In this document: positions 52,179-60,162 of the stretch, one piece after another
How the letters are laid out: each line of letters opens with the position of its first letter
Numbering within the stretch: position 1 is the first letter of the stretch
Assembly: GCA_910588155.1 (NCBI GenBank)
Contig: CAJUPB010000008.1
Coordinates: 39,869 to 103,868 of the forward strand
Length of the DNA stretch: 64,000 bases
Origin: an uncultured Christensenellaceae bacterium
GTDB lineage: Bacteria; Bacillota; Clostridia; Christensenellales; Pumilibacteraceae
Direction: 5' to 3'
Notes under the pieces: generated by a model
Databases searched by the model: none
Told to the model about the DNA's origin: nothing
The model's input: the letters and a program-made list of their open reading frames with translations, nothing else
Made by a program: the position numbers and the translations under genes

Positions 52179-54251
52179 ATGAAAAAGTATGCAAAAATAA
52201 TAAGCGCGCTGTGTGCGGTTGCGATGATGTGCAGTCTGTTTGCGCTCACTGCTTGCGGCGACAAACCGCTCCCTCCCGCGCCGCCGGAAAAGACATTGGA
52301 GAGCATAGCGGTCACCCGCAAGCCCGACAAAATGGAGTATTATTCGGGCGAGACCTTTGACCCTGCGGGAATGGAAGTCACCGCTTATTATTCCGATTCC
52401 AGCGAAGCTGCGGTTACTGACTACGAATACGAGCCGAACGGACCGTTGGAGCGCGGAAGCAATCAGGAAATAACCGTTATTTACGAAAACAAAATGACGT
52501 TTTTGGACGGCATAGTGGTGGAAGACCCCGAAATTACGGGCACGGTATACCGTTTCGAATCGGAAGAAGCCCAGATTTTGAAAGGCACCACCAAATACAA
52601 CTGTTCCTATATCCGTCCCGTTGCGGACGCGAGTCAGGGCTATGTCCTCGACGTTCGCAATAACAGCAAAGGCGGAGATACGATAAAGGGCGGCACGGAC
52701 GACAGCAATCCCGCAACGCACGTCGGACCCAAGTGGGTGGTTCACAGCGACAGGGAAGCCACGGTTCGCCTTGTGATACGGGCAAGCTTGCGCACGAAGA
52801 CCGATTCGGGCTACGTCGGAACATACAATCCCGACAATAATTTCCGCGCATATAAAAAGAATTTGAGCGAGATGTACGGCGTGTTCGTAAACGGCGACAA
52901 ACTCACCGAAGATACCGTTATGACGGCTTACGGAACGACGGCAAACTCCATACAGATATATTCCGAATATCAATGGCGTACCGTTGCATTCAATATAAAC
53001 CTTATCGAGGGCGACAACGAAATTTGGTTTAACGTGAACGGCACGAAGAATGCGGGCGCGATAGACTATATAGAACTCGTGGCGGAAGAAGCAGTGCTGA
53101 CGAATAAGACCAAAGCCACGGGTCACGCGATTTCGGACGACGCGGGCGATTGGGAAATGGTCAAAGAGCCTACTCGCTACGAGGTGGGCTGGATAGGAAA
53201 GCTGTGTGTGAATTGCAACAAAGTCGTTGCAATGGTCAAACTTCCGCGACTTAATCCCGACGATTACAAGTCCTGCACCGCGGTGAAAGAAGCAACGGAA
53301 ACGGCGGACGGCGTGGGAACGTATACATACGAATACGACGGACAGATGTTCACCATCGAAAATGCGGTCATACCGGCAAAGGGCGAACACCGTGTTTATC
53401 GCTTCGAAGGCGAAGACGGACACGTGACGGGCAAGACGGAGGACGGAAGCAACGTCAACTGCGCGGAAAACATCGTATCGAAAGGTATCGACGTCGGAAA
53501 AGGCGGAGTCAATCTCGGCCGCGACGTGTCTACGGCAAGCGGTCATATGTACCTCGGCTCTATGGGCGTTGCGGGCAACAGAGTGGCATACACTCTGAGT
53601 GCCGACAAGGCGGTGACTGCGGTATTTACGCTGTGCGTGGCAAAGCCCGTTATTTCGGGAAAAACGGAAATAGCGCTGAATAAAGTGTGGAAAGTCACGG
53701 TGAACGGCACGCCTGCTTTCGCAGACACTATCAATGTTTCGGTCGGAGCAGCCAATAACTCGAAGACCGCGCCCGCATACTGCGATTGGGTTGCGCTTAC
53801 GGCGGAAATTCCGCTTGTCGCAGGCGATAACGAAATAATTTGCGAAATGCAGCACGACGAAGACAATTCCGATGCGACAGCGGGTTTTGCGAGCAACTTC
53901 GACTATATCGAAATAGCAAGCACGGCACTCGTCACCGACAAAACCGTCAAGACCGTGGCGCACACGAACGGTTGGACTGTAACGAAAGCTCCCGGTCACG
54001 CCGACAATGCCGACACGAACACCGTGACGGGCGAGGCGACCGACGCATACTGTGCAAAATGCGGTTTGCAGATAAAAACAAGAAACGTCAAGACGATAGA
54101 GATTCCCGTCATAAGCAAGGAGAATTCCGAATATCGTCAGTTTACGACTCCCGAAGGCGAAGTTTGGGGAGAGTATACCTATAAACCGAAAGAGGGCGGC
54201 TATGTCATAATAAACTTCAAGGAAAGCGACGCGCCCGCGACGGAAAGTTAA
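52179..54251 (+). CDS. surface lipoprotein with Ig-like and carbohydrate-binding-type domains
   Basis: 690 residues. Lipobox LTACG with Cys at ~25. A Big_3-type Ig-like domain (~42-115, ITRKPDKMEYYSGETFDPAGM-like) is followed by two beta-sandwich domains resembling CBM35/CBM6 (each with YRFE opening and GDNEI...DYIE ending), each trailed by a ~60-residue module with a CxxC pair (CVNC, CAKC). No catalytic domain seen, so binding of a polysaccharide or glycan is inferred. Same architecture as the next gene. Confidence 0.75.
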   Translation: MKKYAKIISALCAVAMMCSLFALTACGDKPLPPAPPEKTLESIAVTRKPDKMEYYSGETFDPAGMEVTAYYSDSSEAAVTDYEYEPNGPLERGSNQEITVIYENKMTFLDGIVVEDPEITGTVYRFESEEAQILKGTTKYNCSYIRPVADASQGYVLDVRNNSKGGDTIKGGTDDSNPATHVGPKWVVHSDREATVRLVIRASLRTKTDSGYVGTYNPDNNFRAYKKNLSEMYGVFVNGDKLTEDTVMTAYGTTANSIQIYSEYQWRTVAFNINLIEGDNEIWFNVNGTKNAGAIDYIELVAEEAVLTNKTKATGHAISDDAGDWEMVKEPTRYEVGWIGKLCVNCNKVVAMVKLPRLNPDDYKSCTAVKEATETADGVGTYTYEYDGQMFTIENAVIPAKGEHRVYRFEGEDGHVTGKTEDGSNVNCAENIVSKGIDVGKGGVNLGRDVSTASGHMYLGSMGVAGNRVAYTLSADKAVTAVFTLCVAKPVISGKTEIALNKVWKVTVNGTPAFADTINVSVGAANNSKTAPAYCDWVALTAEIPLVAGDNEIICEMQHDEDNSDATAGFASNFDYIEIASTALVTDKTVKTVAHTNGWTVTKAPGHADNADTNTVTGEATDAYCAKCGLQIKTRNVKTIEIPVISKENSEYRQFTTPEGEVWGEYTYKPKEGGYVIINFKESDAPATES

Positions 54252-54272
54252 TTTATAATGAGGAGAATATGT

Positions 54273-57137
54273 ATGAAAAAATTTGCGAGAATAATTCTTT
54301 GCTTCTTTATGGCGGCAATGCTGGTGTGTGTTGCCGCTTGCGGAACCGACAAACCGACGCCGACTCCGCCGCCCGCTCCCAATCCGCCCGTGCCGACGGA
54401 AAGGGTTCTGACGGATATAGAGATAACCAAGAATCCCGACAAAATGAATTATGCCGTCGGAGAAGTTTTCGACCCTTCCGGAATGGTGGTGTCGGCAAAG
54501 TACGATAACGGCGAAACAGAGAAGCTGGATTCGGGTGATTATAAAGTGGCTTCGCTCGGCGCGCTTGACGAAGAGAACAAATTCGTCGAAGTTACCTACA
54601 AAGATAAAACGACGTTTGTCACGGGCGTGACCGTCGGCGGAGCAATAACCGAATCGAAAACCTATCGCTACGAATCGGAAGAGGGGCGCATAATTTCCGA
54701 GGGTACGGCGGTCTATGATTGCAGCTTTATCAGTCCTTCGTCGGAAGCAAGCGGCGGCTACCTTCTGAATGTCAGAAAGACAGGCGTCGGCGGCGCGACC
54801 GTGGACGGCGGTGCCGGCAAATACGGCGTCGGCTGGACCGTAAACAGCGACAGGCAGACCGTGGCGCAGCTTAAAATAAGAGTGAGCAACAGAACGGCGT
54901 ATGAGTCGAAAAACAAGCGTTGGAGAGCCGATGTCAAAAGATTTACGGCAATGTACGATATGTTCGTGAACGACGTACAGCGTTATTTCACGTCGAATAT
55001 GTATCAATACGGCGCGGATATGATAAACGGCGACGAATACCGCGACGCAAATGCCAAGGTCATAACTTATTCGGAGTTTCAGTGGAAAGACATAACTATG
55101 AACGTCAAACTCGAAAAGGGCGACAATAAGATTGAATTTTTGATTAAGGGAACGACAAATGCGGGTCCGATTGATTATATAGAACTCGTCACTGACGCAA
55201 ATTTGACCGACAAAACGGAAAAGCTGGCGCACACCGTTGCGGCGGACGCAGGCGAATACGAAGTTGTTCTGACTCCGACCGTGAATGAAGCGGGGTATAT
55301 AGGCAAGAAGTGCTCCGTGTGCAACGCCGTCGCACCTATGCACAAACTTCCCAAACTTGCGCCCGACGCTTATGCGTCCTGCGCTCCCGACAAGGCGGCT
55401 ACGGAAACGGAAAACGGCGTCGGCACGTATACCTACGAGTATGAGGGACAAACCTTTACTTTCGAAAATGCGGTTATACCCGCGCTCGGAGAAATGAACA
55501 CATATCGCTTTGAGAGCGAAAACGGCAAAGTCACTCTGTCGGGACATACCGACCTCGACTGCAAATCCGACCTTGCTTACATAGGCGCATATGTGGCGAG
55601 AGCGAGCGGCGCGGCATATCTCAACCCCGGCGATGCGGAGAAGAATCCCGCGCACCAGACGGGTTCGGCAACGCCGTACGCATATAAAGCCGGCGACAAA
55701 ATAGAGTTTAAATTGAATGCAGACAAGGCGGCGTCGGCGACGCTTACGCTTCGCATAGCAAAACCCGTTATGACTGCCGCAAGCATAGAGCTGAACAAAC
55801 TTTGGAAAATAACCGTGGGCGGAGAAACCGTTTTTGCCGACGAAGTAAGCGTGAACAAAGATGCGGGAAAGACGACCGCATCGGTCTTGAAAGGTCACGA
55901 TTGGGTGACGTTTACAACGTCCGTGCCGCTTAAAGCAGGCGACAACGACGTTGTATTGGAAATGCAGCACGACGAAACGAACGAGGACGCTTCCGTCGGT
56001 TTTGCGTCGAGTATCGACTATATCGAAGTAAGTACGGCGGCGAACATCAATAACAAGACCGTCGGCAACGTTCACGATATGATGTGGTTTGTTACGAAAG
56101 CGCCGACTGCGACGAAAGAGGGCGAGGCGGTGTTGCTTTGCAAACATTGCGACTATATGATGAAAGCCTCGCCGGCAAATACTCTCGTATTGCCCGTTCT
56201 GAACTCCGAAAATTACGCACTCGGAGAAAATATTGCTACGTATACGGCGCATAACGGACTTGCCGTCAAAGTGAGCACGGCGGAAAGAGAGCAGAAAGGC
56301 TTGATAGACAATGCCTGGAAGAAGGACGGCGTACTTAAAATTCTGTCGATTGGCAACAGCTATTCGGAGGACTTGATGGAGTATGTCTACGAAATAGCGT
56401 CGGGTATGGGCATAGACGTAGTTATAGGAAACATCAAATTGAGCGCTTGCTCCATAGATATGCACGCCGAAAACGCGAAAAACGATGCGGCGGTATATAA
56501 ATATTTTACTTACGCAAACGGCAGCAAAGTAGAAAACCTCGTAGACGGTCAAAAGGACAACTATAAGATGAGCGACGCTATTGCGGCGGAAGATTGGGAC
56601 TTTGTGCTTTTCCAACAGCAGAGCGACGCTACGGGCAGAGCCGACACATACGGCAGACTTGACGAGCTTATCGCCTATGTGCGCGGAAAACTCCCGAAAG
56701 GTTGCAACGCCAAATTCGGTTTCCATCTTACCTGGGCATATCAGAAAGACGTCAGCAACAAAGACAGATTGGAAGCGTTTACGAAATACTACGATGCCGA
56801 CCAAAACAAAATGTATCAGGCAAATTCCGACACCGTCAAACAGGTTGTGGAATCCCGCGATACGCTGGAATTCGTCGTTCCGAGCGGCACGGCGGTGCAA
56901 AACGCACGTTCTTCGTTCATAGGAGACACGATAACCCGCGACGGCTATCATATGAGCTATTCTTTCGGCAGATACCTTATCGGTCTGACGCTTGTCGGAA
57001 CGCTTACCGGCAAATCGATTGACTCTTGCACTTTTGCGCCTCCCGTGGTGAACGAGGCATATAGGGCGGTGGCAATCGAAGCCGTGAACAACGCGATAGC
57101 GTCTCCGTACAAACCGACGGCGTCCGTAGCGGCATAA
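54273..57137 (+). CDS. surface lipoprotein with DUF4886 (SGNH-like) domain
   Basis: 954 residues. Lipobox VAACG, Pro-rich spacer, Big_3-type domain, two CBM-like domains and two CxxC modules (CSVC, CKHC) as in the preceding gene, then a C-terminal DUF4886 domain (~690-930): ILSIGNSYSEDLMEY (SGNH block I with GNS), FVLFQQQSDATGR and GYHMSYSFGRYL (likely catalytic Asp-x-x-His region). DUF4886 is related to GDSL/SGNH esterases, so removal of an ester group from a glycan is plausible. ATG at 54273 follows AGGAG; the ATG at 54258 overlaps that site and is rejected. Confidence 0.8.
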   Translation: MKKFARIILCFFMAAMLVCVAACGTDKPTPTPPPAPNPPVPTERVLTDIEITKNPDKMNYAVGEVFDPSGMVVSAKYDNGETEKLDSGDYKVASLGALDEENKFVEVTYKDKTTFVTGVTVGGAITESKTYRYESEEGRIISEGTAVYDCSFISPSSEASGGYLLNVRKTGVGGATVDGGAGKYGVGWTVNSDRQTVAQLKIRVSNRTAYESKNKRWRADVKRFTAMYDMFVNDVQRYFTSNMYQYGADMINGDEYRDANAKVITYSEFQWKDITMNVKLEKGDNKIEFLIKGTTNAGPIDYIELVTDANLTDKTEKLAHTVAADAGEYEVVLTPTVNEAGYIGKKCSVCNAVAPMHKLPKLAPDAYASCAPDKAATETENGVGTYTYEYEGQTFTFENAVIPALGEMNTYRFESENGKVTLSGHTDLDCKSDLAYIGAYVARASGAAYLNPGDAEKNPAHQTGSATPYAYKAGDKIEFKLNADKAASATLTLRIAKPVMTAASIELNKLWKITVGGETVFADEVSVNKDAGKTTASVLKGHDWVTFTTSVPLKAGDNDVVLEMQHDETNEDASVGFASSIDYIEVSTAANINNKTVGNVHDMMWFVTKAPTATKEGEAVLLCKHCDYMMKASPANTLVLPVLNSENYALGENIATYTAHNGLAVKVSTAEREQKGLIDNAWKKDGVLKILSIGNSYSEDLMEYVYEIASGMGIDVVIGNIKLSACSIDMHAENAKNDAAVYKYFTYANGSKVENLVDGQKDNYKMSDAIAAEDWDFVLFQQQSDATGRADTYGRLDELIAYVRGKLPKGCNAKFGFHLTWAYQKDVSNKDRLEAFTKYYDADQNKMYQANSDTVKQVVESRDTLEFVVPSGTAVQNARSSFIGDTITRDGYHMSYSFGRYLIGLTLVGTLTGKSIDSCTFAPPVVNEAYRAVAIEAVNNAIASPYKPTASVAA

Positions 57138-57161
57138 TAGACCCTTCTCGATTCATATACG

Positions 57162-57201
57162 AAAAATACCTTCGGCTTTCAAACGGGGCGAAGGTATTTT
57201 T
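57162..57201. terminator. bidirectional terminator closing the surface operon
   Basis: A 13-pair stem AAAAATACCTTCG / CGAAGGTATTTTT with a 14-base loop, serving the + strand operon and the - strand HTH gene that stops at 57201. Confidence 0.88.
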
Positions 57202-57686
57202 CATTTTTCGTTATTTTCCTGTTCGGATATATTCTGTAACGAGTTTTTTCCTAGAATAGAGTCGATTGAGCATTTCAAATATTGCGCTATGCGCACGATA
57301 TTTTTGGAAGTCGGCAAGGTCTTTCCATTATACCACGCCGCAACCATCGATTCGGAAAAATCGAGTTGCAAGCAAAACAGATAACGAGTGCCGCGATTTT
57401 GTTCTATTGCGATTTGCAGTCCTTCGCCGAATTGACGGCAGGAGCGGGAAAAGGTTTCTTTTCGATAGGGCGCAAGTCCGAGCAGATAGTCTGCGGAACA
57501 GGAGAAGAAATCGGAGAGCATAACAATGCGGGCAAACGACGGGAGATTTTCACGATTTAACAATGCATATGCCTCCGACCGACAAATTCCCGCTTTTTGT
57601 GCAAACTGCGATACGCTTTCCAGCTCTTTTTCGAATATAAGTTTTTTGAGTCTTTTGCCGAAGTGCGACACGATTTGAGTATTCAT
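57201..57686 (-). CDS. double-HTH (Xre-type) regulator, copy 2
   Basis: 161 residues with the same two-HTH plan as the protein at 47434-47871: first domain ends FSCSADYLLGLAPYR, second ends LKCSIDSILGKNS, and WYNGKTLPT matches WYHGKSIPS. ATG at 57686 aligns with the paralogue's start; a TTG at 57695 is possible. No good ribosome site, but it begins 16 bases after the single-HTH gene, so coupling is likely. Confidence 0.82.
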   Translation of the reverse strand: MNTQIVSHFGKRLKKLIFEKELESVSQFAQKAGICRSEAYALLNRENLPSFARIVMLSDFFSCSADYLLGLAPYRKETFSRSCRQFGEGLQIAIEQNRGTRYLFCLQLDFSESMVAAWYNGKTLPTSKNIVRIAQYLKCSIDSILGKNSLQNISEQENNEK

Positions 57687-57702
57687 TTCTCGCAAGGGAA
57701 TT

Positions 57703-57912
57703 TCAGAAGTCCTTTAAGCCCAGAATATAATCTGCGGAAACGTCGAAGGTTTCGGCAATTGCGACAATGTTCTCCGTGGTGGGCAGGCTCTTGCCCTTTT
57801 CCCACAGCGATACCGAGTCCTGCGATACCGAAATCTTGTTGCCGAACTCGGTTTGAGTCAGATTGTTTTCCGCTCTTATTTCTTTGATTCTTTCGCCGAT
57901 TTTGTTGTTCAT
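57703..57912 (-). CDS. single Xre-family HTH protein
   Basis: 69 residues, one canonical Cro/CI-type HTH: GERIKEIRAENNLTQTEFGNKI, recognition helix with SQDSVSLWEKGKSLP, and VSADYILGL end. No Shine-Dalgarno before the ATG. A TAAAAT -10-like element on the minus strand ends six bases upstream, giving a leaderless-type start. A near-palindrome at 57919-57944 overlaps it and is a candidate self-operator. Confidence 0.85.
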   Translation of the reverse strand: MNNKIGERIKEIRAENNLTQTEFGNKISVSQDSVSLWEKGKSLPTTENIVAIAETFDVSADYILGLKDF

Positions 57913-57918
57913 AACATT

Positions 57919-57944
57919 ATTTTACGAAAAATATTCGTTAAAAT
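57919..57944. promoter_or_regulatory. near-palindromic operator candidate over the HTH promoter
   Basis: ATTTTACGAA (57919-57928) and TTCGTTAAAAT (57934-57944) are inverted copies apart from one extra T. The left arm, read on the minus strand, contains the -10 TAAAAT of the HTH gene. Confidence 0.45.
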
Positions 57945-57976
57945 GTAGTGATACGAGCATTTATCGTAATCCGGTT

Positions 57977-58016
57977 TAAAAAAACCGCCGCAGTCTTCGG
58001 AGAGCTTGCGGCGGTT
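57977..58016 (-). terminator. terminator of the Cys-rich gene
   Basis: On the minus strand AACCGCCGCA / TGCGGCGGTT, 14-base loop, followed by a run of Ts (A run 57979-57984 on +). Confidence 0.85.
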
Positions 58017-58051
58017 GCTTTACGTCAAAGGGGTGTCAGGGGTAGGTTCGG

Positions 58052-58282
58052 TCAGCGACGGCAGCCGAAAAGACGGGAAAGGCAGCCGCAGAAGCCGCAA
58101 CGGTTGCGGTTGCAGCCGTGCGAGGTACGCTCGCAGCCGCAGTCGCTGCCTCTGTTGCAGTCGCAGCCGCAGCTCGGTTTTTGACAGCAGTCGCAGTCGG
58201 GCATTTGCGGCATATTGTTTTCGCAGCCGCAGTCGTAATCGTCGCCGACATAAGCCGGATAGCGGCAGTTACAATCACACAT
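58052..58282 (-). CDS. cysteine-rich small protein
   Basis: 76 residues with 18 cysteines, many as CxC and CC, plus Asp and Asn; opens MCDCNCRYPAY and ends in a basic GCRR. Not a classical metallothionein that I can name, but the composition points to metal (zinc, copper or iron) binding or a redox buffer. ATG after CGGAGG. Divergent from the reverse rubrerythrin gene. The other frames through this repetitive stretch give only Ala- or Ser/Arg-rich shadows. Confidence 0.75.
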   Translation of the reverse strand: MCDCNCRYPAYVGDDYDCGCENNMPQMPDCDCCQKPSCGCDCNRGSDCGCERTSHGCNRNRCGFCGCLSRLFGCRR

Positions 58283-58389
58283 GTTTTTTTTCCTCCGTGG
58301 TAAAAAATAGATAGCGGGAAAACCCACTACCGCATTATATGCAACGAACCGCTTTTAGCGTTCCTTGCAAAAAAAGCGAATGGAAAACG

Positions 58390-58418
58390 TTGACAAAATC
58401 TGCGGTTTGTTGTATACT
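58390..58418 (+). promoter_or_regulatory. rubrerythrin promoter
   Basis: TTGACA at 58390-58395, 17 bases, TATACT at 58413-58418. No obvious PerR-type box was seen beside it. Confidence 0.8.
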
Positions 58419-58489
58419 TGCGTTAGGCGTCGGGGCAGTGTCGAATGACGGACTCGCTCGACGAAAGATTAAATAAGGAGTATATAATT

Positions 58490-59020
58490 ATGAAGATTTG
58501 TACAGTTTGCGGATGCGTAGTCGAAGACGGCGTGGACAAGTGTCCCCAGTGCGGAGCAAAGACTTTCAAGCCGTTTACGGGCGCGAACGTCAATTGGGCT
58601 ACCGTTCATTCGATAGGTGACGGAAAAGTCGAAGACGCAGAAGTGTTGCAGGGTCTCAAAGACCATTTCAACGGCGAGTGCACCGAGGTCGGAATGTATC
58701 TTGCAATGTCCCGCGTGGCGGACAGAGAGGGCTATCCCGAGGTTGCGGAGGCGTATAAGAGAATAGCATTCGAAGAGGCGGAGCACGCCGCAAAATTCTG
58801 CGAACTTTTGGGCGAAGTCGTTTCCGATTCCACGAAAGCCAACCTCGAAGCCAGAGTTGCGGCAGAGGGCGGAGCTTGCAAAGCCAAGCTCGACATCGCG
58901 GCTCGCGCAAAGAAACTCGGTTACGACGCCGTGCACGACACCGTTCACGAAATGGCAAAGGACGAGGCCCGTCACGGAGCCGCGTTCAACGGTCTTTTGA
59001 ACAGATATTTCAAAAAGTAA
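58490..59020 (+). CDS. reverse rubrerythrin
   Basis: 176 residues. The rubredoxin-type Fe(Cys)4 domain is at the N-terminus (CTVCG and CPQCG, residues 4-25), ahead of the diiron four-helix domain, the reverse of ordinary rubrerythrin. Diiron ligands lie in GECTEVGMYLAMSR, FEEAEHAAKF and KDEARHGAAF. In clostridia such proteins reduce peroxide and oxygen with electrons from NADH. ATG at 58490 after AAGGAG. Confidence 0.93.
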   Translation: MKICTVCGCVVEDGVDKCPQCGAKTFKPFTGANVNWATVHSIGDGKVEDAEVLQGLKDHFNGECTEVGMYLAMSRVADREGYPEVAEAYKRIAFEEAEHAAKFCELLGEVVSDSTKANLEARVAAEGGACKAKLDIAARAKKLGYDAVHDTVHEMAKDEARHGAAFNGLLNRYFKK

Positions 59021-59044
59021 GAAATTCATCGTTGCAATGAAGCA

Positions 59045-59070
59045 ACCCCCGATTTTTTGTCGGGGGTTTT
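59045..59070 (+). terminator. rubrerythrin terminator
   Basis: Eight-pair stem ACCCCCGA / TCGGGGGT with a seven-base loop and a T run. Confidence 0.85.
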
Positions 59071-59081
59071 GTGTTATAAAG

Positions 59082-59110
59082 TGGACATTTGTTCCGAAAA
59101 ATGCTATACT
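59082..59110 (+). promoter_or_regulatory. promoter of the AraC-family gene
   Basis: TGGACA at 59082-59087, 17 bases, TATACT at 59105-59110 with TGC before it (extended -10). Confidence 0.65.
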
Positions 59111-59140
59111 TTAAAATATAATAACTCGGAGCAAATCGGT

Positions 59141-60019
59141 ATGGCGTTTTACGAATTGAGAAAATACGACGGAAACGAAAGAGTGTGGCTGGGAAAGTAC
59201 GAGAATTTGCACAACTTGCCGCATTGGCACTATGACTGCGAGTTCATATATGTCGAAGAGGGAAAGTCGAAAGTATTCGTCGGAGGCGAAGAGTACAACG
59301 TCGTAAAGGGCGACGGCATTTTCGTCGATTCGGGGCAGATTCACAGCATCGAAGCAGACAGCGACAGTCTGCTTGCGTTGTTCCTTTTTTCGGACGCGCT
59401 TGTAAAAGATATAATTTCGAATACCGCGCTCAAAAGTCCGCTTTTGAAAAACGACTGCGATGTCGAAAGCGTGGTAAAACAGATTGATTTCGAGCTGACG
59501 GAGAAACCTTTGTACTACACGACGAAAGTCGAAAATATTATGACGGATATGATTATCGACATATTCAGAAGAGAAGAGACCGAGGAAAAGAAAGCGGAGA
59601 AGAATGCTTATGTCGCGCAATATAAAGCGCTGTTGAAAGACATCGACGAAAAATATACTTGGTATACCTTCTCCGACGCCGCGTCGTTTATGAGCGTCAG
59701 CGAACACTATTTTTCCGAGCTGTTTCACAAGATATGCGGTATGACGTTTTCCAAATATTTAAACAGCGTGAAGGTGAAAAAAGCGGTGGAAATGTTGGAG
59801 GAATACAGCGGAGAAGATTCGATAACCGATATATCCATAAGGTGCGGATTCAATACGATTAGGCATTTCAACCGCGTGTTTAAAGAAGTTACGGGATATT
59901 CGCCGCGCTCTCTGCCGAAAGGTTACAGAATGAATACCACACCGATAAAGGACGCCACCCGTTTTGCCGACCCGACTTTGGAAGGCTCGAAACTTTTGAA
60001 AAGAAGGGAATCCAAATAA
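59141..60019 (+). CDS. AraC-family transcriptional regulator
   Basis: 292 residues. N-terminal cupin sensor (HWHYDCEFIYVEEGKSKVFVGGEEY) and C-terminal double-HTH AraC domain (ITDISIRCGFNTIRHFNRVFKEVTGYSPRSL). Next to and co-oriented with the arabinose genes, so it probably senses L-arabinose or a related sugar. ATG at 59141 after CGGAG; the longer upstream reading is not supported. Confidence 0.92.
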   Translation: MAFYELRKYDGNERVWLGKYENLHNLPHWHYDCEFIYVEEGKSKVFVGGEEYNVVKGDGIFVDSGQIHSIEADSDSLLALFLFSDALVKDIISNTALKSPLLKNDCDVESVVKQIDFELTEKPLYYTTKVENIMTDMIIDIFRREETEEKKAEKNAYVAQYKALLKDIDEKYTWYTFSDAASFMSVSEHYFSELFHKICGMTFSKYLNSVKVKKAVEMLEEYSGEDSITDISIRCGFNTIRHFNRVFKEVTGYSPRSLPKGYRMNTTPIKDATRFADPTLEGSKLLKRRESK

Positions 60020-60162
60020 TGCGGAACTAAAATAACCGTATAAAAAATCGTCTGCCGACAAGCGGGCGATTTTTGTTTTAGGAATAAATGTCCTCGTTGT
60101 GCGAAAATAAGTCTTTTATACGGCGGCGGCATTTTATATAATTATATACGTCAGAGGTGTAT

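Noticed and set aside
50523..56951. 2142-residue open frame on the minus strand
   Set aside because: It lies exactly antisense and in phase with three genuine genes that have signal peptides, domains and ribosome sites. Its translation is Arg/His/Phe/Val-rich with no domain. It is explained by avoidance of TTA, CTA and TCA codons.
57201..57912. HTH pair as a toxin-antitoxin module
   Set aside because: Both proteins are DNA-binding and neither shows a toxin fold; the larger has a clear regulator paralogue at 47434-47871.
58036..58278. Ala/Thr-rich 80-residue frame
   Set aside because: Out-of-frame reading of the Cys-rich gene's repetitive codons; the Cys-rich frame has the ribosome site and start. 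The Ser/Arg-rich plus-strand frame 58006-58314 is rejected for the same reason.
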